Assembly (NCBI GenBank): GCA_000619965.1
Contig: KK211045.1
Span: forward strand, 736 to 64,735
Length of the DNA: 64,000 nt
Direction of reading: 5' to 3'
From: Propionibacteriaceae bacterium P6A17
GTDB lineage: Bacteria; Actinomycetota; Actinomycetes; Propionibacteriales; Propionibacteriaceae
This document shows, piece by piece, positions 46,739 to 56,665 of the stretch. Under the pieces are notes generated by a model, which was not told the origin of the DNA, did no database searches, and worked only from the letters and a program-made list of their open reading frames with translations. Made by a program: the position numbers and the translations under genes. Position 1 is the first letter of the stretch; each line of letters begins with the position of its first letter.

Positions 46739-48709
46739 CTAGATCGACTTCAACGACAGCTTGCCGTCCTTCTTCGCCACCACCATCTGCGCCCCGAGCG
46801 CGACGACCGCCGCAGCCAGTCCGATCATGTCGGTCATGCCGTCGGGGCTCATCAGCAGCAGCGCACCGAGCGCGGTGGCCACACGCAGGGCCCAGTGCAT
46901 CGGCGTCATGAAGTGCCCCTCGACGGCCACTGCCAGCAGCAGCACGCCTGCGGTGCCGGTGAGGATCACGCGGATCGCTTCGACGGGCGTCACGTTCTGC
47001 AGCAGCATGGCCGGGTTCAGCACGAACATGAAGGGGATGATGTAGCCGGCCAGCGCGAGCCGCATCGAGGTGAAGCCGGTGCGCACCGGGTCGCCGCCGG
47101 AGAGGCCTGCCGCAGCGTAGGAGGCGAGCGCCACCGGTGGGGTGATGTTGGCGAAGAGGCCGAAGTAGAACACGAACATGTGCGCCACCAGCGGCTCCAC
47201 ACCGAGCTGCGCCAGCGCCGGCGCAGCCATCGTCGCGGTGATGATGTACGTCGGGATCGACGGCAGGCCCATGCCGAGGATGATCGAGGCGACCATCGTC
47301 AACACGAGCGAGAGCAAGAGGTTGCCGCCGCCGATCGCCACGATCGCGTTCGCGAGCTTCACGCCGAAGCCGGTGAGGGTGACCACGCCGACGATGACCC
47401 CGACGGCGGCACAGGCGACGGCGACGGAGATCGCGGTGCGGGCGCCGTCGTCGAGGGCACCCAGGATGTCGCGCACCGACATGCGGGTGGCGGGGCGCAG
47501 CTCGGCGATGATGACGGTGACGATGATGGTCAGCAGCGCCGAGAAGAGGATCGTGCGCCCCGAGAAGAACAGCATGTAGATGAGGAAGATGAGCGGGATC
47601 AGCAGATGGCCTCGCTCCTTCATCACTGCGCCCACGGCCGGGAGGTTCTGGCGGGAGATGCCGGACAGACCCTGACGGGTGGCGCGCAGGTGCACCTGGG
47701 CGATGATGCCGAGGTAGTAGAGCAGGGCGGGCACGATGGCGGCGACCGCGATCGTCCGGTAGGGCAGGCCGAGCGTCTCGGCCATGATGAACGCCGACGC
47801 GCCCATGACCGGCGGCAGGATCTGGCCGCCGACGGAGGCGGTGGCTTCGACGGCGCCCGCGAAGTCCTTCTTGTACCCGACCTTCTTCATCAGGGGGATC
47901 GTGAATGCGCCGGTGGTGACGACGTTCGCGACAGCGGCCCCGTTGATGGAGCCGAGGAAGCCGGATGCGACGACGGCCACCTTCGCGGGCCCGCCGCGTC
48001 CCTGACCCGCGATTGCGAGCGCGATGTCGTTGAAGAACTGGCCCATGCCGGAGCGCTGCAGCACGGCGCCGAACAGGATGAACAGGAAGATGTACGAGGC
48101 GGAGACGGCGATGGCCGTGCCGTAGATGCCCTCGGTGGTCAGGTAGAGGAAGCCGACGATTGACTCGAAGTCGAATCCGCGGTGGCGGAACAGGCCGGGC
48201 AGCGAGCGCCCCACGAGTCCGTAGAGGAGAAACACGATCGCCAGGATCGGCAGCGCCCAGCCGGTCACCCGTCGCGCGGATTCCAGCACCAGCACGACGA
48301 GCACCGCACCGACCACCACATCCATCGTCTCCGGCCGGCCAGCGCTCGCGATGATCTGGTCGAAGCGGACGAGCATGTAGAGGAACGTCGCCGCGGAAAG
48401 TGCCATCAGGATCCAGTCGTACCAGGCGATCCTGCTCCGATCCGACTTGCGCGTCATCGGGTAGAGCGCGAAACAGAGCACGAGGATGAGGCCGACGTGC
48501 AGCGAGCGGTGGATCATCACCGGCGGCGTGCCGATGTAGGACACCACCATGTGGTAGACGGAGAACGCGATCGCGAGGACGGAGATGGCGAGCGCCACGG
48601 GGCGCCACGTGATGTGCCGGACCCGGGCCTCGCGGTCGAACTTCTCCAGCACGGCCTCGGCCGACGGCTGGTCCACCGTGGACGCGTCGGAAGTCTGTGG
48701 GGTGGTCAT
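46739..48709 (-). CDS. TRAP transporter fused membrane subunit (4TM-12TM)
   Basis: A 656-residue membrane protein with at least 15 hydrophobic segments, matching the fused DctQ-DctM permease of TAXI-type TRAP systems. GSINGAAVANVVTTGAFTIP, ASVGGQILPPVMGASAFIMA, LGMGLPSIPTYIITATMAAP and GLFANITPPVALASYAAAGL are the hallmark motifs. It uses an ion gradient for import. AAGGAG lies 6 nt before ATG 48709. It is last in the TAXI-DUF1850-TRAP operon, overlapping DUF1850. The substrate is not readable. Confidence 0.9.
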   Translation of the reverse strand: MTTPQTSDASTVDQPSAEAVLEKFDREARVRHITWRPVALAISVLAIAFSVYHMVVSYIGTPPVMIHRSLHVGLILVLCFALYPMTRKSDRSRIAWYDWILMALSAATFLYMLVRFDQIIASAGRPETMDVVVGAVLVVLVLESARRVTGWALPILAIVFLLYGLVGRSLPGLFRHRGFDFESIVGFLYLTTEGIYGTAIAVSASYIFLFILFGAVLQRSGMGQFFNDIALAIAGQGRGGPAKVAVVASGFLGSINGAAVANVVTTGAFTIPLMKKVGYKKDFAGAVEATASVGGQILPPVMGASAFIMAETLGLPYRTIAVAAIVPALLYYLGIIAQVHLRATRQGLSGISRQNLPAVGAVMKERGHLLIPLIFLIYMLFFSGRTILFSALLTIIVTVIIAELRPATRMSVRDILGALDDGARTAISVAVACAAVGVIVGVVTLTGFGVKLANAIVAIGGGNLLLSLVLTMVASIILGMGLPSIPTYIITATMAAPALAQLGVEPLVAHMFVFYFGLFANITPPVALASYAAAGLSGGDPVRTGFTSMRLALAGYIIPFMFVLNPAMLLQNVTPVEAIRVILTGTAGVLLLAVAVEGHFMTPMHWALRVATALGALLLMSPDGMTDMIGLAAAVVALGAQMVVAKKDGKLSLKSI

Positions 48710-49200
48710 GATGTGCTCCTTCCATGGTCGGTGCCTGCGGTGTGGCCGGACACCAGGAGTTCGACGAGTGCGTGGTGGGGGAGGTCCCCTGGCGCGACGA
48801 CCACCTCGCCGTCGACGCGGAGAGTGTGCCCGACGTCGTGGGAGTGGACCCACGCGAGCTGCTCGACGGTGCGGTCGATGCCGGTGACGTGGATGATCCC
48901 GTCCTCGACGCGTGCCTCGCCTTCGCTGGGGACCCCCGCCCCGTAGCCCTCGAGCAGGGTCTCGCGCAGCCGGAGGTGGTCGTCGTGCAGCTCCCAGACC
49001 TCGACCCATCGCGTGTGTTCGATCGAGTGCGTCCACGACATCTCGATGAGTTGCCCGTCGTGGGCGGGCAGCCGCAGGTGGACGTCGCCCGTGCGTTGGT
49101 CGCGCACCTGCAGCTCCGGGCCCGACGGGGCACAGCCGAGCACTGCGACGAGGCAGGCTGCGGCCGCGCCCCGTCGGACCGCGGAGCGCAGGCCGGGCAT
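48706..49200 (-). CDS. DUF1850 lipoprotein of TRAP operon
   Basis: A 164-residue protein with a signal peptide and lipobox AVLGCAPS. The core has IEMSWTHSIEHTRWVEVWEL, which is the DUF1850 pattern, and GYGAGVPSEGEARVEDGIIH. DUF1850 genes are typically found between TAXI receptors and fused TRAP permeases, as here. Both ends overlap neighbours (TGATG and ATGA). The role is unknown but is likely tied to the transporter. Confidence 0.8.
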   Translation of the reverse strand: MPGLRSAVRRGAAAACLVAVLGCAPSGPELQVRDQRTGDVHLRLPAHDGQLIEMSWTHSIEHTRWVEVWELHDDHLRLRETLLEGYGAGVPSEGEARVEDGIIHVTGIDRTVEQLAWVHSHDVGHTLRVDGEVVVAPGDLPHHALVELLVSGHTAGTDHGRSTS

Positions 49201-50162
49201 CAGCCCTGCGCCCCCTGGATATCGACGCCCTGCTCCTCGTAGTACTTCTTGGCGCCGGGGTGCAGCGGCGGCACGAGGCCGTCGGTGACGGTGTCGAGGG
49301 TGATCTGCTTGGCCGCGTTGTGGGCGGCGTGGATCTCGTCGATGTTCTCCCAGAACGCCTTGGTGATCTCGTAGGCTGCCTCGTCGGAGAGCTTCGGGGA
49401 GAGCAGCATCTGGTTCATGATGGAGGCGGTGGTGACGTCCTCCGCCTGGTCGTAGGTGCCGCCGGGGATGGCCGCCTCGGAGAAGAACGGGTACAGCTCG
49501 AGCAGCTTCTTCATCCCGTCGCCCTCGATGGGGACGGCGACGACGTCGTGCGACGTCACGAGGTCCATGACCGACGAGTTGGGCAGGCCGGAGGTGACGA
49601 ATGCGGCGTCGACCTGACCGTTCTTCATCTGGTCGATGGCCTCGGCGTAGGAGAGGAAGTCCTCGTTGATGTCGTCGTAGTTCATGCCGTGGGCCTCGAG
49701 GATCATCTGTGCGTTGAGCTCGACGCCCGAACCGGAGTCGCCGACGCCGACGCGCTTGCCCTTGAGGTCGGCGACCGACTTGATGCCGGACTGCTCGGTG
49801 GTGATGATCTGGACGAAGTTGGGGTAGAGGGCAGTCATCGCGACGAGGTCGGTGTGTGCGTTGTCCTTGAAGGGGCCGGTGCCATCCATCGCCTGCCGAG
49901 TGGCGTCGCCCATCGCGAAGGCCATCTCGGCCTTGCCGTCGGCGATGAGGTTGACGTTCTCCACGGAGGCGCCGGTGGCCTGCACGGACGACTCGGCGCC
50001 GAGCTTCTCGGAGAAGACCTTGGACATCGAGGCGCCGATGACGTAGTAGGGGCCGGACGTGCCGCCGGCGGCGATGGTGACGAAGTCGGCTCCGCCACCG
50101 CCTCCACACGCGGAGAGGGTCAGCGCGGTCACGGCGACGGCCGCAGCAATCTTCTTTCGCAT
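49200..50162 (-). CDS. TAXI-family TRAP substrate-binding lipoprotein
   Basis: A 320-residue solute receptor. The lipobox is LTLSAC, followed by Gly residues. The mature part shows TIAAGGTSGPYYVIGASMSK, VENVNLIADGKAEMAFAMGD, DLKGKRVGVGDSGSGVELNA and IPGGTYDQAEDVTTASIMNQ, typical of TAXI proteins. It should deliver substrate to the fused permease. It heads the operon. Confidence 0.92.
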   Translation of the reverse strand: MRKKIAAAVAVTALTLSACGGGGGADFVTIAAGGTSGPYYVIGASMSKVFSEKLGAESSVQATGASVENVNLIADGKAEMAFAMGDATRQAMDGTGPFKDNAHTDLVAMTALYPNFVQIITTEQSGIKSVADLKGKRVGVGDSGSGVELNAQMILEAHGMNYDDINEDFLSYAEAIDQMKNGQVDAAFVTSGLPNSSVMDLVTSHDVVAVPIEGDGMKKLLELYPFFSEAAIPGGTYDQAEDVTTASIMNQMLLSPKLSDEAAYEITKAFWENIDEIHAAHNAAKQITLDTVTDGLVPPLHPGAKKYYEEQGVDIQGAQG

Positions 50163-50256
50163 GAGAACTCCCTTGTCTCTTGTGAATCAGCCTGGGTCAT
50201 TCCGCCGGCGTCCGGCGGGGCCGTCGAAGTGTCCCACACGGTTCATATACGACGGC

Positions 50257-50281
50257 GCGTGCGGTAGACGGTACCGCACGC
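50257..50281. promoter_or_regulatory. 25-bp inverted repeat upstream of the TAXI gene
   Basis: GCGTGCGGTA (50257-50266), five bases and TACCGCACGC (50272-50281) are perfectly symmetric. It lies 95 nt before the TAXI start and 24 nt after the stop of the gene at 50304. It may be an operator for the TRAP operon or a terminator for the upstream one; an AT-rich GTATATGAAC follows toward the TAXI gene. Confidence 0.55.
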
Positions 50282-50303
50282 CCCGCCCAACGGGCCAGTG
50301 CTC

Positions 50304-50861
50304 TCAGAATTGTGTGAGCCAGTCCTTCCACCACTGCTTGACTTGTGGTACACGCGCAGGGTCGTCGAGGCCGTCATGGTTGACCGCCACGGTGGCCTTG
50401 TCGCCTGCAGGCTTGGTCTGGATGTTGATGCTCACCTTCGAGCCGTCGGCGAGCCGCACCCGCCAGTAGCGCCACTTCTCGGTCGCGCTCGTGGTCGGGG
50501 AGCTCTCGACGGGGACACCGACGAAGTCCTCGCGCCCGTCGCCTGACGCGGCCATGCGGGCCAGGACCTCGTCCATCGTGCCGGGGAGCGTGCGGGAGAC
50601 CGTCGCGGAGTAGCTGCCGTCGCAGCGTTCGCCGATCCCACGTCGGCCGATGTGCTGTTCGAAGGCGACGGTCACGCCCTGCGCCCACCATTCGGGGCTT
50701 CGGGATCGGCCCTGGGTGAGGATCCGATCCAGCGCGAGCGCGGCCAGCGCCGTGTGGTCGAGGTCACGGTGTGGCTCGAAGAAGGCAATCCAGTCGTTCC
50801 AGGCGATGCCGGTGCCGGTCTCGAGGGCGGTGATGCGGGAAGGAGGGATGTCCATGGTCAT
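50304..50861 (-). CDS. DUF4287-like protein with degenerate SRPBCC-like part
   Basis: A 185-residue soluble protein. The N-terminal part (GIAWNDWIAFFEPHRDLDHT, SPEWWAQGVTVAFEQHIGRR) resembles DUF4287, and the C-terminal part (RYWRVRLADGSKVSINIQTK, VNHDGLDDP, WWKDWLTQF) resembles an AHSA1/SRPBCC domain. Its ATG overlaps the DinB stop. It ends the M3 peptidase-DinB-this gene operon. The function is unknown. Confidence 0.55.
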   Translation of the reverse strand: MTMDIPPSRITALETGTGIAWNDWIAFFEPHRDLDHTALAALALDRILTQGRSRSPEWWAQGVTVAFEQHIGRRGIGERCDGSYSATVSRTLPGTMDEVLARMAASGDGREDFVGVPVESSPTTSATEKWRYWRVRLADGSKVSINIQTKPAGDKATVAVNHDGLDDPARVPQVKQWWKDWLTQF

Positions 50862-51430
50862 CGGGTCCGTTCTGCGAGTTCGGTGAGTCGCGCGTGATGG
50901 GCGGGCAGATGGGCGACGTCGTCCGCCATGTTGGGGTTGGCGGGGCCGAGGCCCACGAGGCCGTCGATTCCTTCGCGCAGGATGTCGGCGTGGCCGGCGT
51001 GCCGGTGCAGCTCGGCGATGACGTGGATGAGCAGCCGGCCCAAGGTGGTGTCGGCTCGTGCTCCCCACCACGGCACGTGGGCCGGCGCGTCGAGGGGGAG
51101 CGCGGCGATCGTCGCATCTGCGGCGGCAGCGACGGCCCGGTGCAGTGCCAGGATCTCGTCGACGGTTTCGTCGGCGGTGGCGTAGAGGTCGATGTTCGGG
51201 TCGGCGTCCCAGTCGCATTCGGGCATGGCGACGTCGCTCGTGCGGCCCACGCACGTGACGAGATAACCGTGCTCGACGATCGCGCAGTGTTTGACGAGCC
51301 CCAGCAAGTTGGTGCCGGTGGGGGTGCGAGGCAGCCGAAGGTCGTACTCCTCCAGCCCCTCGCACTTCCACAAGAGAGCCTCGCGCGCGGCACGCAGGTA
51401 ACGCGCGAGGTCATCCTTGGTGTCGGTCAT
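50858..51430 (-). CDS. DinB family protein (DUF664-like)
   Basis: A 190-residue four-helix bundle protein. Candidate metal ligands are His in LVKHCAIVEHGY and His in IHVIAELHRHAGHADILREG, spaced as in DinB/DUF664 proteins. The substrate is not known; many actinobacterial members use mycothiol. It overlaps the M3 peptidase stop and the next gene start. Confidence 0.75.
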   Translation of the reverse strand: MTDTKDDLARYLRAAREALLWKCEGLEEYDLRLPRTPTGTNLLGLVKHCAIVEHGYLVTCVGRTSDVAMPECDWDADPNIDLYATADETVDEILALHRAVAAAADATIAALPLDAPAHVPWWGARADTTLGRLLIHVIAELHRHAGHADILREGIDGLVGLGPANPNMADDVAHLPAHHARLTELAERTR

Positions 51431-53367
51431 GCCAGGCTCAACCCGAGACGGTCGAGCAGCGGCTGCAGCTGCGGGTCGCGGCCGCGGAAGGCACGCCAGG
51501 TTTCCATGGCGTCCACGCTGCCGCCCTGCCCCAGCAGGGTGCGACGGAAATGCTCGCCGTTGGCGCGTGTCCCGCCACCGTTCTCCTCGAACCACGCCAC
51601 CGCGTCGGCGTCGAGGACCTCGGCCCAGGTGTAGCCGTAGTAGCTGGCCGCGTAGCCTCCGCCCCAGATGTGCGCAAAGTACTGCGTGCGGTAGCGCGGT
51701 GGGCAGATCGGGTCGTCGAGCCCGTGGCGCTGCAGCGCGGCCTGCTCGAAGGCGGCCACCTCGTCGGCCGAGGTGGGCAGCTCGTCGAGTGGGGTGGAGT
51801 GCCACACGTAGTCGAGGACGGCGGCGATGAGCGCCTCCGCCTTCGCGTAGCCGAGGCCGAACTCGTTGGCGGCCTTCAGCTTGTCGAGCCACTCTGCGGG
51901 CAGGACGCGGCCGGGCTGCCAGGCCCAGTGCTCGTTGACCTGGCTGGGGAACTCGACGAAGTCCCGCGGCACCGCGGTGCCCGAGCGCGACGGGTACTTG
52001 GCCGTGCCGAACAGGCCGTGCAGGGCGTGCCCGAACTCGTGGAACATCGTGATGACCTCGTCCCAGCTGCACGTGGGCACGGACTTGCGGTAGTTGCAGT
52101 TGTTGGTGACGATCGGCACCTCGTCGGTGCGGCTCGAGACCTCGTTGATGGCGGTCATCCACGCGCCGCCGTTCTTCGTCGGGCGGGCCCACAGGTCCAT
52201 GAGGAAGAAGCCGACGGGGGACCCGTCGTCGTCGGTGATCTCGTAGACCTGCGATCCCTCGACGTGGCCGCGCAGGTCCTCGCGGAGGGTGAACTGGATG
52301 CCGTACAGCTCGGTCGCCGCGTCGTAGCACGCCTGGACCACCTTCTCGACGGTGAGGTACTCGTCGAGCTGGGACTCGTCGAACGCGAAGCGGTCCTTGC
52401 GCACCTTGGCCTCGACGAAGGCCCAGTCGGCGGCGGTGAACTCTGCGCCGGGGTTGATGCTCTTGTACGCCTCCGCGAGCTGCGCGGCCTCGTCGCGGGT
52501 CTTGGCGAGGGCGGCCTGCGCCATGGGGATGAGCACCTGCTCGATCGCCTCGGTGGTCTTCGCGGTGCCCTGCGACGCGACGAGCGCGGCGTGGCTCGCG
52601 AAGCCGAGGAGCGTGGCGCGCTCGGCGCGCAGGCGGGCCATCTCGACGAGGGTCGGCCGCGTGTCGATCTCGCCGAGCGCGCGGTTGAGGGACGCGTCGA
52701 GGAGGCGACGGCGCAGCCCGGCGTCGGCGATCTTCGCGCCCAGCGGCTGCTGCGTGGTGTTGATGAGCTGGAGGCGGAGCCCCTCGTCGGTGCGGAGGGC
52801 GTCGATGTCGGAGGGGGAGAGGCCCTCGAGCTCGTTCTCGGCGACGGTGATCGTCGCGGCGTTGCGGGCCTCGCGGTTGAGGCGCTCGAACGTGGTCTGA
52901 AGCTCGGCGAGGCGGCCGTTGATCTCGCGCAGGCGGGCCTGGCCCTGCTCGTCGAGGGCGACGCCGGCGCGCTCGAAGTCCTTGATGAGTTCGGAGAGGT
53001 GGTGGCGGTCCTCGTCGTCGGCTGGTTCCTCGCCGGAGACGATGCGGGCCTCGAGAGCCTTGAGGCGGTCGTAGGTGCCCCGGTCGAGCTGGATGGCGTC
53101 CTCGTGGGCGGCGAGCTTCGGCGCGTACTCTTCGGCGAGCCGCTCGAACTCGTCGTTGGTGTCGGCGGACTTCATCGAGAAGAAGACCGACAGCAGGAGG
53201 TTGAGCGGGCCGCGGGCCTCCTCCCAGGCATCCAAGACGTTCGCGCGGGTGGCGGGGCCGTCGTCGTCGCGGAGGCGTGCCAGCCCGTCGCGCTGGTGCG
53301 CCATCGCGGCGTCGATCTCCTCGCGGAAGCGGGTGGCGGTGTAGTCGGCGAACGGCGGCAGTGCCAT
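51427..53367 (-). CDS. M3 family metallopeptidase (oligopeptidase/Dcp-like)
   Basis: A 646-residue cytosolic peptidase. The zinc motif is MFHEFGHALHGLF (HEFGH) with the third ligand Glu in PSQVNEHWAWQ. LDLWARPTKNGGAWMTAINE and YYGYTWAEVLDADAVAWFEE are typical of the Dcp group. It likely trims cytosolic peptides. AAAGGA is 7 nt before ATG 53367, and TAGAGT (minus, 53407-53402) may be its -10. Confidence 0.92.
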   Translation of the reverse strand: MALPPFADYTATRFREEIDAAMAHQRDGLARLRDDDGPATRANVLDAWEEARGPLNLLLSVFFSMKSADTNDEFERLAEEYAPKLAAHEDAIQLDRGTYDRLKALEARIVSGEEPADDEDRHHLSELIKDFERAGVALDEQGQARLREINGRLAELQTTFERLNREARNAATITVAENELEGLSPSDIDALRTDEGLRLQLINTTQQPLGAKIADAGLRRRLLDASLNRALGEIDTRPTLVEMARLRAERATLLGFASHAALVASQGTAKTTEAIEQVLIPMAQAALAKTRDEAAQLAEAYKSINPGAEFTAADWAFVEAKVRKDRFAFDESQLDEYLTVEKVVQACYDAATELYGIQFTLREDLRGHVEGSQVYEITDDDGSPVGFFLMDLWARPTKNGGAWMTAINEVSSRTDEVPIVTNNCNYRKSVPTCSWDEVITMFHEFGHALHGLFGTAKYPSRSGTAVPRDFVEFPSQVNEHWAWQPGRVLPAEWLDKLKAANEFGLGYAKAEALIAAVLDYVWHSTPLDELPTSADEVAAFEQAALQRHGLDDPICPPRYRTQYFAHIWGGGYAASYYGYTWAEVLDADAVAWFEENGGGTRANGEHFRRTLLGQGGSVDAMETWRAFRGRDPQLQPLLDRLGLSLA

Positions 53368-53421
53368 GGCAATCCTTTCGAAGGCGCGAGTGTTGCGCCG
53401 ACCACTCTATGCCCGCGCGCC

Positions 53422-54318
53422 TCAGCCTGCGCGCACTTCGGTGCGTGCCGGACCACGCGTGCCGAACAGGAGCCAAGCTGCGGCGGCGGTGAACACGGTG
53501 AGCCCGAGCATGTGCAGCCAGACGACGCCCGCGGGGATGCCGAGGAAGTACTGGATGTAGCCGATGAGACCTTGCAACGCCACCACGGAGACGAACATGC
53601 GCGCGAGCCGGGCGGCGCCGTCGATGCGGGCGCGTGTGAACGCCACGAGCGCGATGACCGCGAAGATCACGACGAGCCACGCGGACACGGAGTGGACCCT
53701 GGCGATGGCTTCGATGTCGAGACCGTTGCGGGGAGCGTCGGCATCGCCGGCGTGTGGGCCGGCTCCGGTGGTGAGGGTGCCGGTGAGGATGCTCGCCATG
53801 GCGACGCAGAACGTGGCGACGACGAGGCCCCGCAGGTTGCGGGGGAGTTCGACGGGTGCGTCACCGCGGCCGAGCAGCACACCCCATGCGCACAGGACGA
53901 TCAGCGGAATCGACGCAGTGAGGTGGAAGGCGACGATGAACGGGTTGAGTCCCATCCACACCGTGATGCCGCCCACGACGGCCTGCACGATGATGCCGAT
54001 GCCGACGGTCAGTGTCACCCACCAGAGCTTGGAACGGGAGCCGTGCGCTCGTCGAGCGGCGAGGAATGCGCCGAGCGCGACGATGCAGAGGACGATCGTG
54101 AGGGTGCGGTTGCCGAACTCGATGGCCCCATGGATGCCCAGCTCGGCGTGGGGGACGAGACGGTCCGGGGTGCACAGCGGCCAGTCGGAGCAGCCCAGGC
54201 CGGAGCCGGTGAGGCGCACGACGCCGCCGGTGACGACGATGCCCATGTTGCACAACAGCGAGGCCCACAGCCACCGCATGAGGGCCTTCTTGCCGTCGAT
54301 GAGCGTTACGAGGTCCAT
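53422..54318 (-). CDS. ctaA: heme A synthase
   Basis: A 298-residue COX15/CtaA membrane protein with eight segments that oxidises heme o to heme a. Heme-ligand His residues are in ELGIHGAIEFGNR, IVAFHLTASIPL, IARVHSVSAWL and GVVWLHMLGLT. The extracellular GSGLGCSDWPLCTPDRLVPH carries the paired Cys of the family. ATG 54318 is preferred (AAAGGTG upstream), giving a 13-nt overlap with the permease gene. It works with CtaB at 44.4 kb. Confidence 0.93.
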   Translation of the reverse strand: MDLVTLIDGKKALMRWLWASLLCNMGIVVTGGVVRLTGSGLGCSDWPLCTPDRLVPHAELGIHGAIEFGNRTLTIVLCIVALGAFLAARRAHGSRSKLWWVTLTVGIGIIVQAVVGGITVWMGLNPFIVAFHLTASIPLIVLCAWGVLLGRGDAPVELPRNLRGLVVATFCVAMASILTGTLTTGAGPHAGDADAPRNGLDIEAIARVHSVSAWLVVIFAVIALVAFTRARIDGAARLARMFVSVVALQGLIGYIQYFLGIPAGVVWLHMLGLTVFTAAAAWLLFGTRGPARTEVRAG

Positions 54319-55060
54319 TGGAACACCTTTCTGGCAAGGACTGTCGCCGCGAGGGCCCAGCAGGCCACGACGAGGAGGGGGAGCCATTCGACGAGGCCTG
54401 CTCCGCCCGCACGGAGCGATTCACCGACGGCGGCCGTCGGCAGCGCATTCACGACCGGTTGCGCCCACGCGGGGTATGAAGCGACGGGGACGACGATGCC
54501 GAGCGGCACGCCGACGAGGAACAGCAGGTTGGCCAGCGCGAGTGTCGTCTCGGGGCGGAGCGACCCGGCGATTGCGAGCCCCAGCGCGATGAACGCCGCA
54601 AGCCCGACGACGCACGTCACCCCCGTGATCAGCCAGGGCAGCGGCGCGGTCGACGGCTGCCAGCCCATGGCCAGCCCCACGACCGCGAGCACCGCCACTT
54701 GCCCGAGTGTGATCATCGCGATGGACAGCCCCTTGCCCAGCAGGATTCCCTCCTTGCCGAGCGGGGTTGCGGCGATGCGTTCGAGCACGTTGTAGCGGCG
54801 CTCGAAGCCAGTGGCGATTGCGAGGGTCGTGAGCCCCGACGACCACAGCACCACTCCCAGCACCGACGGCGCGAGCGCCTGGAACCCCAGCCCGAAGCGG
54901 TCGCCCCACAACTTGCCGCCGACGAGGATCGCGAGCGGGAACACGACCGCGAGGATGAGCTGCTCGCCGTTGCGAAGGATCAGCCCGGATTCCATCTTGG
55001 CGTGCTGCCAAATCTGGCGTCGGCGCGAGGCGGCCGCAGGGCGGGGCGTGAAGTCGAGGG

Positions 55061-55064
<4 letters not shown>
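54306..55064 (-). CDS. ABC-2 type transporter permease
   Basis: A 252-residue membrane protein with about six segments of the ABC-2 exporter type (EQLILAVVFPLAILVGGKLW, NVLERIAATPLGKEGILLGK). It pairs with the ATPase gene that overlaps its start. The pair lies next to ctaA and the suf cluster in many actinobacteria. The substrate is unknown. Confidence 0.85.
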
Positions 55065-55765
<701 letters not shown>

Positions 55766-55772
55766 GCCAATC

Positions 55773-55778
55773 AGCCTA
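55773..55778 (-). promoter_or_regulatory. -10 hexamer of probable leaderless promoter for the ABC-ctaA operon
   Basis: Minus-strand TAGGCT lies 7 nt before the ATG at 55765. Confidence 0.45.
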
Positions 55779-56130
55779 GGCCATGGGGACGGCTGACACG
55801 TAGTTGGCCGCCGGCTGCGCGCCGAGCGCGAAGGACTTTGGGAATTGCCTCTTGCACGGTCCCGTTCCGACTGTCACGTTGTTCCCGATGCGGGCGGATG
55901 CGCGAGTCGCCGCAGGCCTCGTTGGCTCGGTGTTGAGTAGGGGTTTGTGGTGGTTGGTCGTCGTGGGTGTGGCCGGTGGGCCGGTTGTTTCCGAGCACGG
56001 TGATCGCGGCGGCCACCGCAGGCACGGTGCCCTCGGCGAGCCCTTCGTCGAGGATGGCATCGGCGCCAGTGCGTGGGCCAGGGTTTGTGGATTGTCGTTG
56101 ACGATCACCATCAACGCCGAGCCGATCATT
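55779..56130. other. gene-free stretch before the Rhs remnant
   Basis: Both strands stay open in places, as expected at high GC, but none of the frames shows a recognisable domain or a ribosome binding site. It may be the decayed upstream part of the Rhs gene. Confidence 0.45.
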
Positions 56131-56384
56131 GGTGACTTGGCGTTCGCGATTCCCCGCGGGGATGCGTCCGCGACCCTCGGGCTGGCAGCTGACGGGGAAG
56201 CGGCGGAGGGGCTTGATGCTTGGATCCGCTACACCGAATACGGCACACCAGTGGCCACACCACCAGCAGGCGGCGCTGGTGCCGCGGCCAACGGCTACGT
56301 CTGGCGCAGAACACAACGACACACCACCACTGGCAGCGGCATCCCGCTCATGGGAGCGCACCTCTACAACCCCACCACCGGTTG
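56131..56384 (+). pseudogene. remnant of Rhs/YD-repeat core domain
   Basis: The plus frame reads GDLAFAIPRGDASATLGLAA, YTEYGTPVATPPAGG, NGYVWRRTQRHTTT, then IPLMGAHLYNPTTGW. This follows the end of Rhs repeat-associated cores, which in actinobacteria run DEYGNP..., GYGWLGxKQR..., LMGVRLYNPTTGRF. The Gly-Trp-Leu-Gly and the final Arg-Phe are lost, and no full-length gene surrounds it. Rhs proteins are large secreted or wall-linked toxins and adhesins. The fragment interrupts the usual ABC-sufR spacing. Confidence 0.6.
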
Positions 56385-56660
56385 GCCGATTGGGTCGGCT
56401 GTGGCGAGCTGTGTTCCGGGCCTGATTGGCCGTTTCGGGCGAGGTCACCGGTGGGGGACTCGGCCAGCACGGCTCCCGCGTCTCATTGGGATCTCCGGGC
56501 AAGCACTGAGCCACTCGGGCCTGCGCCCGAATCCCGATGCCCGGAGTCCAGCGCCACTTGGCCCGGGGATCCGCCGTCGCCATCAATGACACTCCTGGCC
56601 CGGAGCGCGCATGCGCCGACCTTCCGCGGACGAGCCATGTCGCTAGCCGGTCCGGACTTG
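56385..56660. other. gene-free stretch between the Rhs remnant and the suf promoter
   Basis: No supported gene is seen. A GCGCATGCGC palindrome is present near 56608. The stretch may be decayed Rhs sequence. Confidence 0.4.
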
Positions 56661-56665
56661 TGAGG

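Noticed and set aside
44175-49133. A minus-strand open frame of more than 1,600 codons crossing zwf, ctaB, the GalT-like gene and the TRAP genes
   Set aside because: It is a high-GC shadow: Arg/His/Pro-rich with no domains, and the well-supported genes occupy other frames across its length.
55804-56589. A 261-codon plus-strand gene between the ABC ATPase and sufR
   Set aside because: Only 56131-56384 resembles a known family (Rhs core); the rest has no support, so it is called a remnant.
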